A DNA stretch of 64,000 nucleotides from Betaproteobacteria bacterium UBA5216. GTDB lineage: Bacteria > Pseudomonadota > Gammaproteobacteria > Burkholderiales > SG8-41. The stretch spans positions 1-64,000 of the forward strand of contig DHVE01000117.1 of assembly GCA_002412495.1 (NCBI GenBank), read 5' to 3'. Shown here in pieces: positions 44,014 to 53,606 of the stretch. Position 1 is the first letter of the stretch; the number at the start of each line of letters is the position of its first letter. The notes beneath the pieces were generated by a model. That model ran no database searches and was not told the origin of the DNA. It saw nothing but the letters and a program-made list of their open reading frames with translations. The translations under genes and the position numbers were made by a program.

Positions 44014-45402
44014 CTATCCGCCGAGCAATTCGGTCAGCGCCCTCGCGTCAGGCAGATTCTCAACGTCCATGACCATCGCGCGCACGGCTTCGGCACGCGC
44101 GGGTGACAGCACGGCCTTGGTATTGCTCATGAATTTCGCCACGACTTGTGCTTCGGTCGCGGGATCATCGGGACCGATGTCTTCGCGTCGTGAAATTTGT
44201 TCGCCGTTTTTCATGCGGATAATGACTTCGCCGGAACGGGTTTTCGGGAAACCGGAATTCGGATCCAGTTCATAGCTGACCTTTTGTGCGAGTGCCAGTA
44301 ACGCCGGATCGGTATAGGAAGACTCTTCCAGTTCATCAAACCCGAACTGCCCGCGCACCAGACTGCACGCAATACCATAGTAGATGCTGAATTGCGCGGG
44401 ATAACTGCCCGCCGGCTTGAGTTTCGCTTCCGCCGGTTCGCAAATCAGTGGCACCGTTACATCGGCCACCAGCGCGCGTATCGATTCGATATGGTCGACG
44501 TTTATCTTATGCGCATGACGCAACTGGATCGCCGCGTTCATGAAGGCGTGCAACTGGTGGCACGCGGGATAAAGCTTGAACGAGGATCGCGTGAACTCCC
44601 AGCGCTCGTTGAGCCCCGTGCTCGCCAAATTTAAATCAGCCGCCGCGGCATGCTCACCGAGAAAACAATTGTAGAGACCAAATTTCCCTTCATACGCTTC
44701 AGCCGGCCCGGTGAAACCTTGCCGTGCCAGCGATGCCGCCGTCACCGCGGATACGCCCGCCCAGCCCGGATGCATGCGCTTGGCCCACGTGTCGTCCTGC
44801 AGCGGTTGCAGGGTGCCAGATGCCGTGCTCAACGCGAGGCCCTGCGCCATCACCAGTTGCGCATGACTCAAGTGCAGCAGACGCCCGGCGATCAATGCGG
44901 AACCGAAGGTGCCCACCAGATTGGTCGCGTGAAATCCTTTTTTGTTGAACCCGCCTTTGCCGGCGGCGGCGATACGCGCCGCGACTTCCAGCCCAAGGAT
45001 CAGCGCGGCCAACAATTCTTTGCCGCTGGCGTGTACCTGGCTGGCAACGCCCAAAGCCGTCGGGACGCAGCTTGCCGTGAGATGCGCGGAACCGGGCAAA
45101 TAGGTGTCGTCAAAATCCAGGCCATGCACCAGCATGCCGTTCATCAAAATCGCATCGCGCAACGCCAGCCTCGCTGGCATGCCGATCACGCGAGCGTCAC
45201 CGCTGCTCAGCCCCTGCAACGCGGTCAAGCCCTTGTGCGCGAATTCAAAACGCGTGGCCGCGTAGGCGTTGCCGATGGCGTCCAGCATCAACAGCTTGGC
45301 GCTGTTGCGCACCTCTTGCGGAATGGCCTTCCCATCCTGCGTGGCGACGAAGCCCGCGAAAATGTCCGACAGATTTTTTTTGCCTGTCATCACGGCACTC
45401 AC
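44014..45402 (-). CDS. MmgE/PrpD family protein
   Basis: A 462-residue protein of the 2-methylcitrate dehydratase superfamily. HGLDFDDTYLPGSAHLTASCVP holds the usual Asp pair and catalytic-loop residues. It also has RMHPGWAGVSAV and YPACHQLHAFMNA, both typical. The GTG start at 45402 overlaps the upstream CapA stop (GTGA), favouring it over an ATG at 45390. The family also includes cis-aconitate decarboxylases, so the substrate is open. Confidence 0.9.
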   Translation of the reverse strand: MSAVMTGKKNLSDIFAGFVATQDGKAIPQEVRNSAKLLMLDAIGNAYAATRFEFAHKGLTALQGLSSGDARVIGMPARLALRDAILMNGMLVHGLDFDDTYLPGSAHLTASCVPTALGVASQVHASGKELLAALILGLEVAARIAAAGKGGFNKKGFHATNLVGTFGSALIAGRLLHLSHAQLVMAQGLALSTASGTLQPLQDDTWAKRMHPGWAGVSAVTAASLARQGFTGPAEAYEGKFGLYNCFLGEHAAAADLNLASTGLNERWEFTRSSFKLYPACHQLHAFMNAAIQLRHAHKINVDHIESIRALVADVTVPLICEPAEAKLKPAGSYPAQFSIYYGIACSLVRGQFGFDELEESSYTDPALLALAQKVSYELDPNSGFPKTRSGEVIIRMKNGEQISRREDIGPDDPATEAQVVAKFMSNTKAVLSPARAEAVRAMVMDVENLPDARALTELLGG

Positions 45403-46526
45403 GCGCCGGTGACGACAACCTCGTCGCCGTCAACGGTGAATTGGTGATCGAAGCCCACGGACGCCCATTCCATGTATTGCTGGATATCCGCAAAGCGTGG
45501 GTCGCCGCTACGCAGCACCTCGGGCCGGTATTTTTTATCGATCTTCATCGGCAAAAACGAAACGCGCTGGATACCCGATTTCGACACCACGGCCTTGGCC
45601 AGCAGGCTGCGCGTGCAATCCCGGCCGTACGGCATGAACGGGTATTCCGGATCGAGTTCGGCGTGGTTCGTGACCACGCCTTGCTTCCACGGTGCCTCAT
45701 TCCACGCGCCCCAGGTGCCCGTGCGCGTCATGCAAAATACGCCGAGACTGTAAAAAATCGCCTTACCTTTGTAGACCTCAATTGCCTTGGGGATGTGCGG
45801 CGAATGGCCCACGATCAGGTCGGCGCCCGCGTCGATGCACGCATGCGCCGCGGTGACCTGGTAATCCGAAATCACGCGCGGTATGCGTATCACGCCGAAA
45901 TGCAGCGCGACAATCACTACATCCACCTGCTCGCGCAGTTTTTTGACGTCTTCGATGAGCATTTTCAGATCATTTTCCTGCGGCTGCGTCAGCGTGCGCA
46001 CCGGCGCGTTCGGACCGCGCACATCATACGAAGTGTTAACGCGCAAAGGCGCGATGCCGGGCTTGCCGGGGCCGGCTTCGCTACCGGGGTTGCCCACCGA
46101 GCAGTAACCGATATAACCGACCTTGACGCCGTTACGCTCAACGATGGCGGGCTGGCGCGCCTCGGCAAGATTGCGCCCGGCGCCGGTAACTTGTATACCT
46201 TTGCCGATGAAAAATTCGCGGGTGTCGATCAACGCTTCCGGGCCCGTATCGTAGGTATGGTTATTCGCCATGGTGATGGCGTCGAAGCGGCAATCAGTGA
46301 ATATCTGCGCCATCTCCGGCGGCTGCCCCACTTGCGGTGCAAGCTCGTTGGCGGCGGGGCGCGACGAATACGTGCGCATGCAATTCACAAATCGCATGTC
46401 GGCCTTCGCCAGCACCGGGCGCACCAGTTCGGTATACCCTTCAACGGTGAAACCATCTTTTGGCCCATGCACGGGACCGCAGTCCCCGCCCACCAGCAGG
46501 GAAATATCACGTATTGCATTCTGCAT
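45399..46526 (-). CDS. CapA-family protein (metallophosphoesterase-like)
   Basis: A 375-residue protein of the CapA/PgsA type. It has the N-terminal VGGDCGPVH, MANNHTYDTGPEALIDT and the later GADLIVGHSPHIPKAIEVYKG, which supply the metal-binding Asp, Asn and His. No signal peptide is seen, so it is probably not the membrane-exposed poly-gamma-glutamate form. It overlaps MmgE/PrpD by four bases, so the two are coexpressed. GGAGAC precedes ATG 46526. Function is unknown. Confidence 0.85.
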   Translation of the reverse strand: MQNAIRDISLLVGGDCGPVHGPKDGFTVEGYTELVRPVLAKADMRFVNCMRTYSSRPAANELAPQVGQPPEMAQIFTDCRFDAITMANNHTYDTGPEALIDTREFFIGKGIQVTGAGRNLAEARQPAIVERNGVKVGYIGYCSVGNPGSEAGPGKPGIAPLRVNTSYDVRGPNAPVRTLTQPQENDLKMLIEDVKKLREQVDVVIVALHFGVIRIPRVISDYQVTAAHACIDAGADLIVGHSPHIPKAIEVYKGKAIFYSLGVFCMTRTGTWGAWNEAPWKQGVVTNHAELDPEYPFMPYGRDCTRSLLAKAVVSKSGIQRVSFLPMKIDKKYRPEVLRSGDPRFADIQQYMEWASVGFDHQFTVDGDEVVVTGA

Positions 46527-46607
46527 TGTTGTCTCCGGAATACCGCTTGCGAGGATGATTGCCGATCAGGCATGATGATATTTTATGCGCGACTCGGATA
46601 ATTCGCC

Positions 46608-47615
46608 ATGATCAGGCTTGCCACTTTACAGGTATCGGTACGACGCTTTGCGCTCGCGACGTGCGGCGTGCTTGCGGTCGCTGCCGTGACTATGGTGAAC
46701 ATGGCGCACGCGCAACAACCGTACCCCAATCGCCCCATCCGCGTCATTGTGCCGCTGGCGCCCGGCGGCGCGGGCGATATCGCGGCGCGGCTGTTCGGTC
46801 AAAAACTCAGTGACGCATTTAATCAACAAGTGGTCATCGATAACCGCCCCGGCGCGGGCGGCATCATCGGCGCCGATCTCGCCGCCAAGGCCGCGCCGGA
46901 CGGCTATACGCTGGTGCTGGTGGGTGGCAATCACACGATATTCCCCAGCCTGCACAAGAAAATGCCGTACGACATGATCAAGGATTTCGCGCCGGTATCG
47001 ATGCTGGCCGCCTATCCGCATCTGCTGCTGGTGAATCCCGCGCTGCCCATTAAATCGCTGAAAGACCTGATCGCGCTGGCCAAAACCAAACCCGGGTTGA
47101 TTAATTATTCATCCGGCGGCAATGGTTCCACCGCGCACATGACCGCGGAGTTGTTCAAGAGCAGCACCGGAATTAACGTGGTGCATGTGCCGTACAAAGG
47201 CGCGACACCCGCGCTGGTTGCCGTGGTTGCCGGCGAAGCGGGACTGGCTTTTTATTCGGCATCGGCCGCCATGCAGTACGTGAAGCCTGGCCGGCTGCGT
47301 GCGCTGGCGACCACCGGCGAAAGACGCTCGCCGTCGATTCCGGATTTGCCGACGGTGGCGGAGTCGGGCGTGCCGGGATTCGAGACGACCGCGTGGTCGG
47401 GTTTGCTCGCGCCCGCCGGAACACCCCGGCCCGTCATCGCCAAACTCTACAATGAACTTGCGCGCATCCTGCAAATCCCCGAAGCCAAGGAGCGGCTCGC
47501 CGCCATTGATTTTGAACCGGTGGGCAACACGCCGGAAGCCTTTGCCGCGTACATCCGGAAAGATATTCAGAAGTGGGCAAAAGTCGTGAAAGACTCAGGC
47601 GCGAAGGCGGAGTAA
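46608..47615 (+). CDS. Bug/TctC-family periplasmic binding protein (10 of 16)
   Basis: A 335-residue member with a signal running to MVNMAHAQ. Loops PLAPGGAGD and APDGYTLV; DNRPGAGGIIGADL fits the common form. It diverges from the CapA gene across 81 bases and is followed by Bug 11 after 55 bases, making a two-Bug unit. Confidence 0.94.
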   Translation: MIRLATLQVSVRRFALATCGVLAVAAVTMVNMAHAQQPYPNRPIRVIVPLAPGGAGDIAARLFGQKLSDAFNQQVVIDNRPGAGGIIGADLAAKAAPDGYTLVLVGGNHTIFPSLHKKMPYDMIKDFAPVSMLAAYPHLLLVNPALPIKSLKDLIALAKTKPGLINYSSGGNGSTAHMTAELFKSSTGINVVHVPYKGATPALVAVVAGEAGLAFYSASAAMQYVKPGRLRALATTGERRSPSIPDLPTVAESGVPGFETTAWSGLLAPAGTPRPVIAKLYNELARILQIPEAKERLAAIDFEPVGNTPEAFAAYIRKDIQKWAKVVKDSGAKAE

Positions 47616-47670
47616 CGCCGCTGCTTGCGCGTTCAATAGAGAATACCAAGCGAACAACCGGAGCCCTGGC

Positions 47671-48654
47671 ATGAAAGCGAATTTCTTGTGGATGGCGCTC
47701 CTCGGCCTGGCCGCGCTCGCGCCGCACAGCCGTGATGCGCGCGGCGCGGCGCCCGTGAGTTATCCAACCAAGCCTGTTCGACTCATCATTCCGTTCATAC
47801 CCGGTGGCGGCACCGACCTGATCGGCCGGTTGGTCGCGTCCAAACTTTCCGAGCGCCTGGGGAGCCAGATTGTCATTGAAAACATCGGCGGCGCGGGCAC
47901 CATCATCGGCACGGAGCGGGTCGCCAAGTCGGCACCGGATGGTTACACGCTGTTGTTTGTCGATCCGTCGTTCATGATTCAACCGGGGCTGCAAAAGCTG
48001 CCCTATGATCCGGTGAAATCTTTTGCAAAAATCGCGTTGGTAACCAACGGGCCCAGCGCGATGGTCGTGCATCCGAGCGTGCCGGTGAAATCAGTGAAGG
48101 AACTCATCGCGCTGGCAAAACAAAAGCCCGGCCAGCTTATCTTTGGAACAGCGGGACTCGGTTCGTCCGCGCACCTGGGGACGGAGCTCTTTCAAATGAT
48201 GGCCCATATCCAGATCATGATGGTGCACTACAAGGGCGGAGGCGGCGCCTTGATTGATGCGCTGGGTGGACACAATCATGCCGTCATCGGCTCCGTGGTG
48301 TCGCTAAAACCGCATATCGAATCGGGAAAACTCCGGGGACTGGGCACCACCGGCACCAGGCGCAGTGCCGCGTTGCCGCAGATACCCACCATTGCGGAAG
48401 CGGGTTTGCCGCAATTCGAAGTGAATCAGTATCGCGGCCTGCTCGCGCCGGCAGGGACGCCCGCGCCGATTGTTGATCGCTTGAATGACGAGTTGAAATT
48501 CATTCTGGCATCGGACGATTTCAAGAATCTGCTGCTGCGTGACGGCTCGGAACCCGACTATCGAAGCCCCGCTGACTACGATGCGCTGATCGCTCGGGAA
48601 ACCGCCCGCTGGGCGAGCGTGATTAAAACCGCCAACCTGCAAGTGCAAAAATAG
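47671..48654 (+). CDS. Bug/TctC-family periplasmic binding protein (11 of 16)
   Basis: A 327-residue member with signal MKANFLWMALLGLAALAPHSRDARG; loops PFIPGGGTD and SAPDGYTLL. ENIGGAGTIIGTE replaces the NRPGA form. GGAG is eight bases before ATG 47671. It is the second gene after Bug 10 and is convergent with a CMD-family gene. Confidence 0.93.
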   Translation: MKANFLWMALLGLAALAPHSRDARGAAPVSYPTKPVRLIIPFIPGGGTDLIGRLVASKLSERLGSQIVIENIGGAGTIIGTERVAKSAPDGYTLLFVDPSFMIQPGLQKLPYDPVKSFAKIALVTNGPSAMVVHPSVPVKSVKELIALAKQKPGQLIFGTAGLGSSAHLGTELFQMMAHIQIMMVHYKGGGGALIDALGGHNHAVIGSVVSLKPHIESGKLRGLGTTGTRRSAALPQIPTIAEAGLPQFEVNQYRGLLAPAGTPAPIVDRLNDELKFILASDDFKNLLLRDGSEPDYRSPADYDALIARETARWASVIKTANLQVQK

Positions 48655-48679
48655 CCACGGCCGCGGTCAATCCGCGGCG

Positions 48680-49369
48680 CTAAAACTCCTTCGCCTGCGA
48701 TGGATGCATGGTGTAGTCGGTCGGCGAAACAGTACCCGGCATCAGCGAACGCAATTGCACCGGCGTCGGGATCAGCGGCAGCGGCCGGCCGTCGGTGAAT
48801 GCGGTACGCGCCACGTTCATGATCATGCCGAGCATGGAGTAGTAGCCCACGATGCCCAGAATATCGATGACGCCGGATTCACCAAACTGCGCCACGGTCT
48901 TTTCATAGGTGGGGTCGCTGACGCTCTTGTTGGCCAGCACCTCAGTGACAAAGTCGTAGAGCACTTCTTCGTCCTTGGCCATTTCCGTCGGACGCCGGCC
49001 TTCGGCGATCGCATCCAGCGTGGAGGGTTTGATGCCGGCCTTGATGGCCTTGCCGTAGTGCGCGTTCCACGCATATTGCTGTGTCCACATGCGCGCGCCC
49101 ATCATGGTGGCCATCTCGTTGATACGCCGATCCAGCGGGCAGTGATAACGCGTGTATTCACCGACGCGCTGCACGCTCATCAGAAAACCGGGGCTGCGCA
49201 AGATCGGCCAATATGGCCCGCGAATTTCGCCGCGCAGGCCCGACGAGATATCCGCCACGGCCGCACGTTGCGCATCGGTTAGCTGGGCTTCCGGAATCGG
49301 CGGCATGCGATCCGGCAGTATGGCGTAAGTCATTTCGCGAACCTGTTTCGCGGGCGTGTCGGGCTTCAT
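48680..49369 (-). CDS. Carboxymuconolactone decarboxylase (CMD)-family protein
   Basis: A 229-residue all-helical protein. It has ISSGLRGEIRGPYWPILRSPGF and WTQQYAWNAHYGKAIKAG, the region where CMD-type proteins keep a catalytic or redox residue (here His in NAHYG; the C-x-x-C of AhpD-type peroxidases is absent). GAGGAA precedes ATG 49369, which I chose over a start 27 codons upstream. It probably shares a role with the two convergent Bug genes, though this is inference. Confidence 0.85.
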   Translation of the reverse strand: MKPDTPAKQVREMTYAILPDRMPPIPEAQLTDAQRAAVADISSGLRGEIRGPYWPILRSPGFLMSVQRVGEYTRYHCPLDRRINEMATMMGARMWTQQYAWNAHYGKAIKAGIKPSTLDAIAEGRRPTEMAKDEEVLYDFVTEVLANKSVSDPTYEKTVAQFGESGVIDILGIVGYYSMLGMIMNVARTAFTDGRPLPLIPTPVQLRSLMPGTVSPTDYTMHPSQAKEF

Positions 49370-49516
49370 GGGAAATTCCTCATCAGGAGATACGTAGAGA
49401 CGGAGCGTTGAATCCGCAATCATAATAGCGCCCGGCGGTTTCGATGCCAATCACAGGGCGACACCGAGGTAAAATCACCGTGTGCCATTAACACACGCGG
49501 CGTGGAAGGAAGGCTT

Positions 49517-50356
49517 TTGAATTTGAACATCGGACATCGTGCAATCTGCATCGCATGCCTGCTGCTGGCGGCGGGATTCGCGACGGCGCAAACGCCGCAG
49601 GAAACCTACAAACCCGTCGCCGGCCAGCCAGGCAAGGACGTGGTATGGATCCCCACGCCCGATGCCACGCTCGAACAGATGCTCAACATGGCAAAGGTCA
49701 CGCCGGACGACTACGTGATCGATCTCGGCTCCGGCGATGGGCGCATGGTCATCGCGGCAGCCAAACGCGGCGCGCGCGCGCATGGCGTTGAATTCAATCC
49801 TGATCTGGTGGCACTGTCCCAACGTGCCGCGGCGGCGGCTGGCGTGGCAGACAAAGCCACGTTCTCGCAGGGCGACATGTTCGAAGCCGACATTTCGAAG
49901 GCCACCGTGATGCCGTTGTTTTTGTTGCCAAATCACTTGAGCCGGCTGGCGCCGAGGTTTCTCCAACTCAAGCCCGGCGCGCGCGTTGTATCAAACACCT
50001 ATGAAATTGGCGGCGGCTGGGAACCCGACGAAACTGTGCGCACCACGCCCTGCAACAGTTGGTGCATTGCGGTGTTGTATGTGATTCCGGCGCGCGCGGC
50101 CGGTTCATGGCAACTCGCGGACGGCGAGTGGCTACACCTGGAACAGTATTACCAGAAGCTGCAAGGCACTTTCCAGATTGGCGACATCGCGGTGCCAATT
50201 ACGGACGGCAGCCTGCGCGGCCACGACATCCGTTTCAGCGTCAATCAGGTTCGATACAGCGGGCGCATTGACGGCGATGTCATGGTGGGCGTGGCGGAAG
50301 GGCGCATAAAACGCGACTGGCGTGCCGCGCGAGCAAGCGACGGCGCGAATGAATAG
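49517..50356 (+). CDS. Predicted exported class I SAM-dependent methyltransferase, copy 1
   Basis: A 279-residue Rossmann methyltransferase. The SAM motif is VIDLGSGDGRMVIAAAKRG and later GVEFNPDLV. It begins with a signal peptide (LNLNIGHRAICIACLLLAAGFATAQ), which is unusual because SAM is cytoplasmic. I chose TTG 49517, with AAGGAAGG upstream; a GTG at 49502 is the alternative. A closely similar gene lies at 59409-60218, also with a probable TTG start. C-terminal DxxWC (NSWC) and YVIPARAAGSW are shared by both. The substrate is unknown; conversion to a membrane-tethered form is also possible. Confidence 0.85.
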   Translation: MNLNIGHRAICIACLLLAAGFATAQTPQETYKPVAGQPGKDVVWIPTPDATLEQMLNMAKVTPDDYVIDLGSGDGRMVIAAAKRGARAHGVEFNPDLVALSQRAAAAAGVADKATFSQGDMFEADISKATVMPLFLLPNHLSRLAPRFLQLKPGARVVSNTYEIGGGWEPDETVRTTPCNSWCIAVLYVIPARAAGSWQLADGEWLHLEQYYQKLQGTFQIGDIAVPITDGSLRGHDIRFSVNQVRYSGRIDGDVMVGVAEGRIKRDWRAARASDGANE

Positions 50357-50430
50357 GTCCGCCGAATCGCGCGTCCCCCGAACTGCAATGCATGCCATTG
50401 GCGAACGCCGCGACAACTCTGGATTAAACC

Positions 50431-52860
50431 GTGTATTCCTGGTTTAAAAAATTCTTTCGCGCGGCCGACGGCAGCACTGCCCTCAAGGCGCGGGCAGACC
50501 AGCAATGGGAGGACGGCAAACTCGAAGACGCGGTGGCCAGCTATCGCCAAGCCATTGCCATTCGAGCGGATTTTGCCGAGGCGCACAACAATCTGGGAAA
50601 CGTATTGCGCGCGCAAGGTTTAATCGCCGACGCGGAGCTATGCTTCAAACAGGCGATCACGATCAATCCCGCATTGGCGCAAGCCAGTTTCAACCTTGCG
50701 TACCTGTCGCGGGAACAGGGTCGCATAAACGATGCAATCAGCCATTTCAAGCAAGGGCTGCTGCACAAACCCGGTGTGGCTTCCATTTACCGCGACCTGA
50801 GTGATGCACTGTTTCAGGCGGGACAATCCGCCGAGGCAAAACAGGTGATCGCGCAAGGCATCGCGGTTGATCCCCGCGTCGCGGATTTGCACTTTGCCAT
50901 GGGCAATCTGCACACGCATGATCAGGCGCCCGATAAGGCTATCGCGTGTTTCCGGCAGGTGCTGGCCCTTCAGACGGATCATGTGGTGGCACGCATCCGC
51001 CTCGGCAAGCTCCTGATGGAACAGGAGCAATTATATGAAGCCTTGGCCTCGCTCGATGCCGCGCCCGCGATCACGCCGGATTTCGCCCTGCCTTACTATC
51101 AATTGGGCGTTGCGTTTCAATCGCGGGGGGAAATGGAAGACGCGCTGCGCTGCCTGCGAAAAGCGTTTTCGCTCCAGCCTGTTTCCGCCGAAATGCTTTA
51201 CAACATGGGCATCACGTTCAAGTCCTGCGGCCAATTGGGCGACGCCATCGCCTGTTACCGCAAGGCAACGGAGTTAAAGCCGGATTTTGCCGGTGCCCAC
51301 TGCAACCTCGGCAACCTGTATTTTGACCTGGGCAATCTGGATGCGGCATTGGCATGTCACCATCGCGCGCTCGCGATCACACCGGATGCCGTCATCGCCT
51401 TGTATGGTTTGGGCTGCGTGCTGGGCGCGCAACAAAAAAGCCTGGAGGCCGCCAGCTGTTTCCAGCGCGTGCTCGCGCAGGATCCGGAGAACCTTGGCGC
51501 GCGCACGCTGTTGCTGTACCACTTGCAGCACATGTGCGCATGGGACGAACTCGACACGCACATCGCCGCGCTGCGGCGCGCGATCGCCGACGACGCGAAC
51601 CCAGCAAGCGCGCAGAAGCCGTTGTCACCCCTGGCATTCGTTGCAATACCCGGCGCCACTGCACGCGAGCAAAAACACTGCGCGGAGCAATGGGTGCGTG
51701 GTGGCTTGGCCGCCTTGTTGCCGCAGCGCGAGCGGTTGGGCTTTCAGCATCATCGCGCACCCGGGGAGAAAATTTCCGTGGGCTACCTTTCCGCGGATTT
51801 CCGGCAGCATCCCGTGTCGTTTTTGATGGCCGAAGTGCTTGAGTTGCACGACCGCGATGGATTCCATGTCACCGCCTATTCCTATGGCCCGGATGACGGC
51901 AGCGCACTGCGCGGACGTATTCAGCGCGCGTGCGACGCCTTTGTGGAGCTTCGCAATGTTGATTACGAGGACGCCGCGAAAAAGATTCATGCGGATCATA
52001 TCGATATTCTGGTGGACCTGACGGGCCACACTCAGGATGGCCGCACCGACATTCTGGCGCTACGACCCGCGCCCATACAAGTGAACTACCTCGGTTTTCC
52101 GGGCACCATGGGGGCGGATTTTATCGATTACCTGATCGCAGATCGGTTTGTCATCCCGCCGCAAAGCCGGCAACACTACACCGAGCGGGTGATATGGCTA
52201 CCCGACTGCTTTCAAGCCAATGACCGCACACGGCCCCGGCCCGCTACGCCCGGCCGCGCAGCCTGCAATCTGCCGGAAGACGCCTTTGTGTTCTGCTGCT
52301 TCAATCAAACCGCCAAGATTACCCCGGACATATTTGATATCTGGTGCCGGTTGTTGCACGCAGTGCCTGGCAGCGTGCTGTGGCTGCCCGCCAGCAACGC
52401 GCACGCCGCCGGCAATTTGAGAAACGAAGCTGAAAAACGCGGCATTGATGCGAGCCGGCTGATCATGGCGCCGCTGATGCAACGCGACGCGCATCTGGCG
52501 CGGCTGCAATGCGCGGACTTGTTTCTGGATACGCTGCCGTTTAATGCCGGCACCACATGCAGCGATGCGCTGTGGATGGGGCTGCCCGTCATCACCTGCG
52601 CGGGCGACGCCTTTGCGTCGCGCATGGCGGGCAGCCTGTTGACCGCAATCGGCGCGCCGGAGTTGATTACCCACACGCTGGACGACTATTACCGGCTCGC
52701 GCTTGACCTTGCCACCTCCGCCGGGAGGCTGGCGGGCCTGCGTCGAAAAATCAATGCCAATCGCGACACAGCGCCGCTGTTCGATAGCCCGCGCTTCACG
52801 CGCAATCTGGAAGCCGCCTACAGACAAATGGTCGCGGCGCGGGCGGGCGGAGGGGAATAG
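50431..52860 (+). CDS. TPR-repeat O-GlcNAc-transferase-like glycosyltransferase (GT41)
   Basis: An 809-residue protein, start GTG 50431. About residues 20-370 are a run of about ten TPR repeats (for example AEAHNNLGNVLRAQGLIADA and AGAHCNLGNLYFDLGNLDAAL). The rest is the two-domain GT41/SPINDLY catalytic region, with catalytic residues H in FRQHPVSFL, H in DLTGHTQDGR and K in FNQTAKITPDIF, and TLPFNAGTTCSDALWMGLP. It may glycosylate cytoplasmic proteins. The sugar and target are unknown. It stands alone between the exported methyltransferase and the Lin0512 pair. Confidence 0.93.
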   Translation: MYSWFKKFFRAADGSTALKARADQQWEDGKLEDAVASYRQAIAIRADFAEAHNNLGNVLRAQGLIADAELCFKQAITINPALAQASFNLAYLSREQGRINDAISHFKQGLLHKPGVASIYRDLSDALFQAGQSAEAKQVIAQGIAVDPRVADLHFAMGNLHTHDQAPDKAIACFRQVLALQTDHVVARIRLGKLLMEQEQLYEALASLDAAPAITPDFALPYYQLGVAFQSRGEMEDALRCLRKAFSLQPVSAEMLYNMGITFKSCGQLGDAIACYRKATELKPDFAGAHCNLGNLYFDLGNLDAALACHHRALAITPDAVIALYGLGCVLGAQQKSLEAASCFQRVLAQDPENLGARTLLLYHLQHMCAWDELDTHIAALRRAIADDANPASAQKPLSPLAFVAIPGATAREQKHCAEQWVRGGLAALLPQRERLGFQHHRAPGEKISVGYLSADFRQHPVSFLMAEVLELHDRDGFHVTAYSYGPDDGSALRGRIQRACDAFVELRNVDYEDAAKKIHADHIDILVDLTGHTQDGRTDILALRPAPIQVNYLGFPGTMGADFIDYLIADRFVIPPQSRQHYTERVIWLPDCFQANDRTRPRPATPGRAACNLPEDAFVFCCFNQTAKITPDIFDIWCRLLHAVPGSVLWLPASNAHAAGNLRNEAEKRGIDASRLIMAPLMQRDAHLARLQCADLFLDTLPFNAGTTCSDALWMGLPVITCAGDAFASRMAGSLLTAIGAPELITHTLDDYYRLALDLATSAGRLAGLRRKINANRDTAPLFDSPRFTRNLEAAYRQMVAARAGGGE

Positions 52861-52896
52861 AATGTCGATCAGCGGGTACAAACAAGGAGAACATTA

Positions 52897-53238
52897 ATGG
52901 CCCTGAAACGCATGGCGATAGAAATCGGCATGGGAACGGATATCCGCGGCGCGGATTACACCAAGGCGGCGGTGCGCGCGCTGCGCGACGCGCTGTGGCA
53001 CAACTCGCTTAACGTGGCGGATGCGGTGGGATTGCCCACCGACTCGATGGTGGTCGAAGTGCTGATCGGCGTGCCGAAGCCCGATCTTGTCGATAAGGCC
53101 GAAGTGCTGAAGGTGTTGCCGCATGGCACCGGCACGGTAAAGGTATTTGAAGGCGGGCTGGAAATTTTTAACGATGCGGGCACGGGCTCCACCGTGCTGG
53201 CACACGCGGCGGCAATTGTCCGCCTTGATATCAAGTGA
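52897..53238 (+). CDS. Lin0512-family protein, copy A
   Basis: A 113-residue protein of a small conserved family of unknown function. The signature is IEIGMGTDIRGADYTKAAVRAL, and it ends HAAAIVRLDIK. AGGAGA precedes ATG 52897. It overlaps or directly precedes a paralogue that shares the G-x-D-x-x-G-x-DYTKAA segment, so the two may form a heteromer. Confidence 0.85.
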   Translation: MALKRMAIEIGMGTDIRGADYTKAAVRALRDALWHNSLNVADAVGLPTDSMVVEVLIGVPKPDLVDKAEVLKVLPHGTGTVKVFEGGLEIFNDAGTGSTVLAHAAAIVRLDIK

Positions 53239-53255
53239 GCACTTGGGGAACCGAC

Positions 53256-53606
53256 ATGCCATTGAAACGATTCATCCTCGAAATGGGCGCCGGCAACGAT
53301 CTGCATGGCGGCGATTACACCAAGGCGGCGCTGCGGGCAGTGCAGGATGCCTTGCATCATTCGTCACTTGCCTTCGTCCGCTCGCTTGGTCTTGATGCAA
53401 AAGAAATGCAGGTCGACGTTACCATCGGCGTTCAGGAGCCCGCCAAAGTGGATGCGGCTGCCGTCAAGGCCAGTCTGCCGCATGGGCAAGTGACGGTGAA
53501 GGTCGTCAAGGGTGGCCTCAACGTGCCGGAAGAAGGCAGTCACGACATGGCGGTAATCGCCAGCGCCGCCATCGCGGTGCGTTTTGAGATGAAAGCGACT
53601 TCGTGA
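53256..53606 (+). CDS. Lin0512-family protein, copy B
   Basis: A 116-residue paralogue of copy A (LEMGAGNDLHGGDYTKAALRAV; PHGQVTVKVVKGGL matches PHGTGTVKVFEGGL). I chose ATG 53256, with GGGGAA six bases upstream; a GTG at 53235 overlapping the copy A stop (GTGA) is an alternative. Its stop overlaps the GTG of the oxidoreductase by four bases, so the three are coexpressed. Confidence 0.85.
   Translation: MPLKRFILEMGAGNDLHGGDYTKAALRAVQDALHHSSLAFVRSLGLDAKEMQVDVTIGVQEPAKVDAAAVKASLPHGQVTVKVVKGGLNVPEEGSHDMAVIASAAIAVRFEMKATS

Noticed and set aside
45441..46601. A 386-codon plus-strand frame opposite CapA
   Set aside because: Antisense shadow of the CapA-family gene; it contains no known motif.
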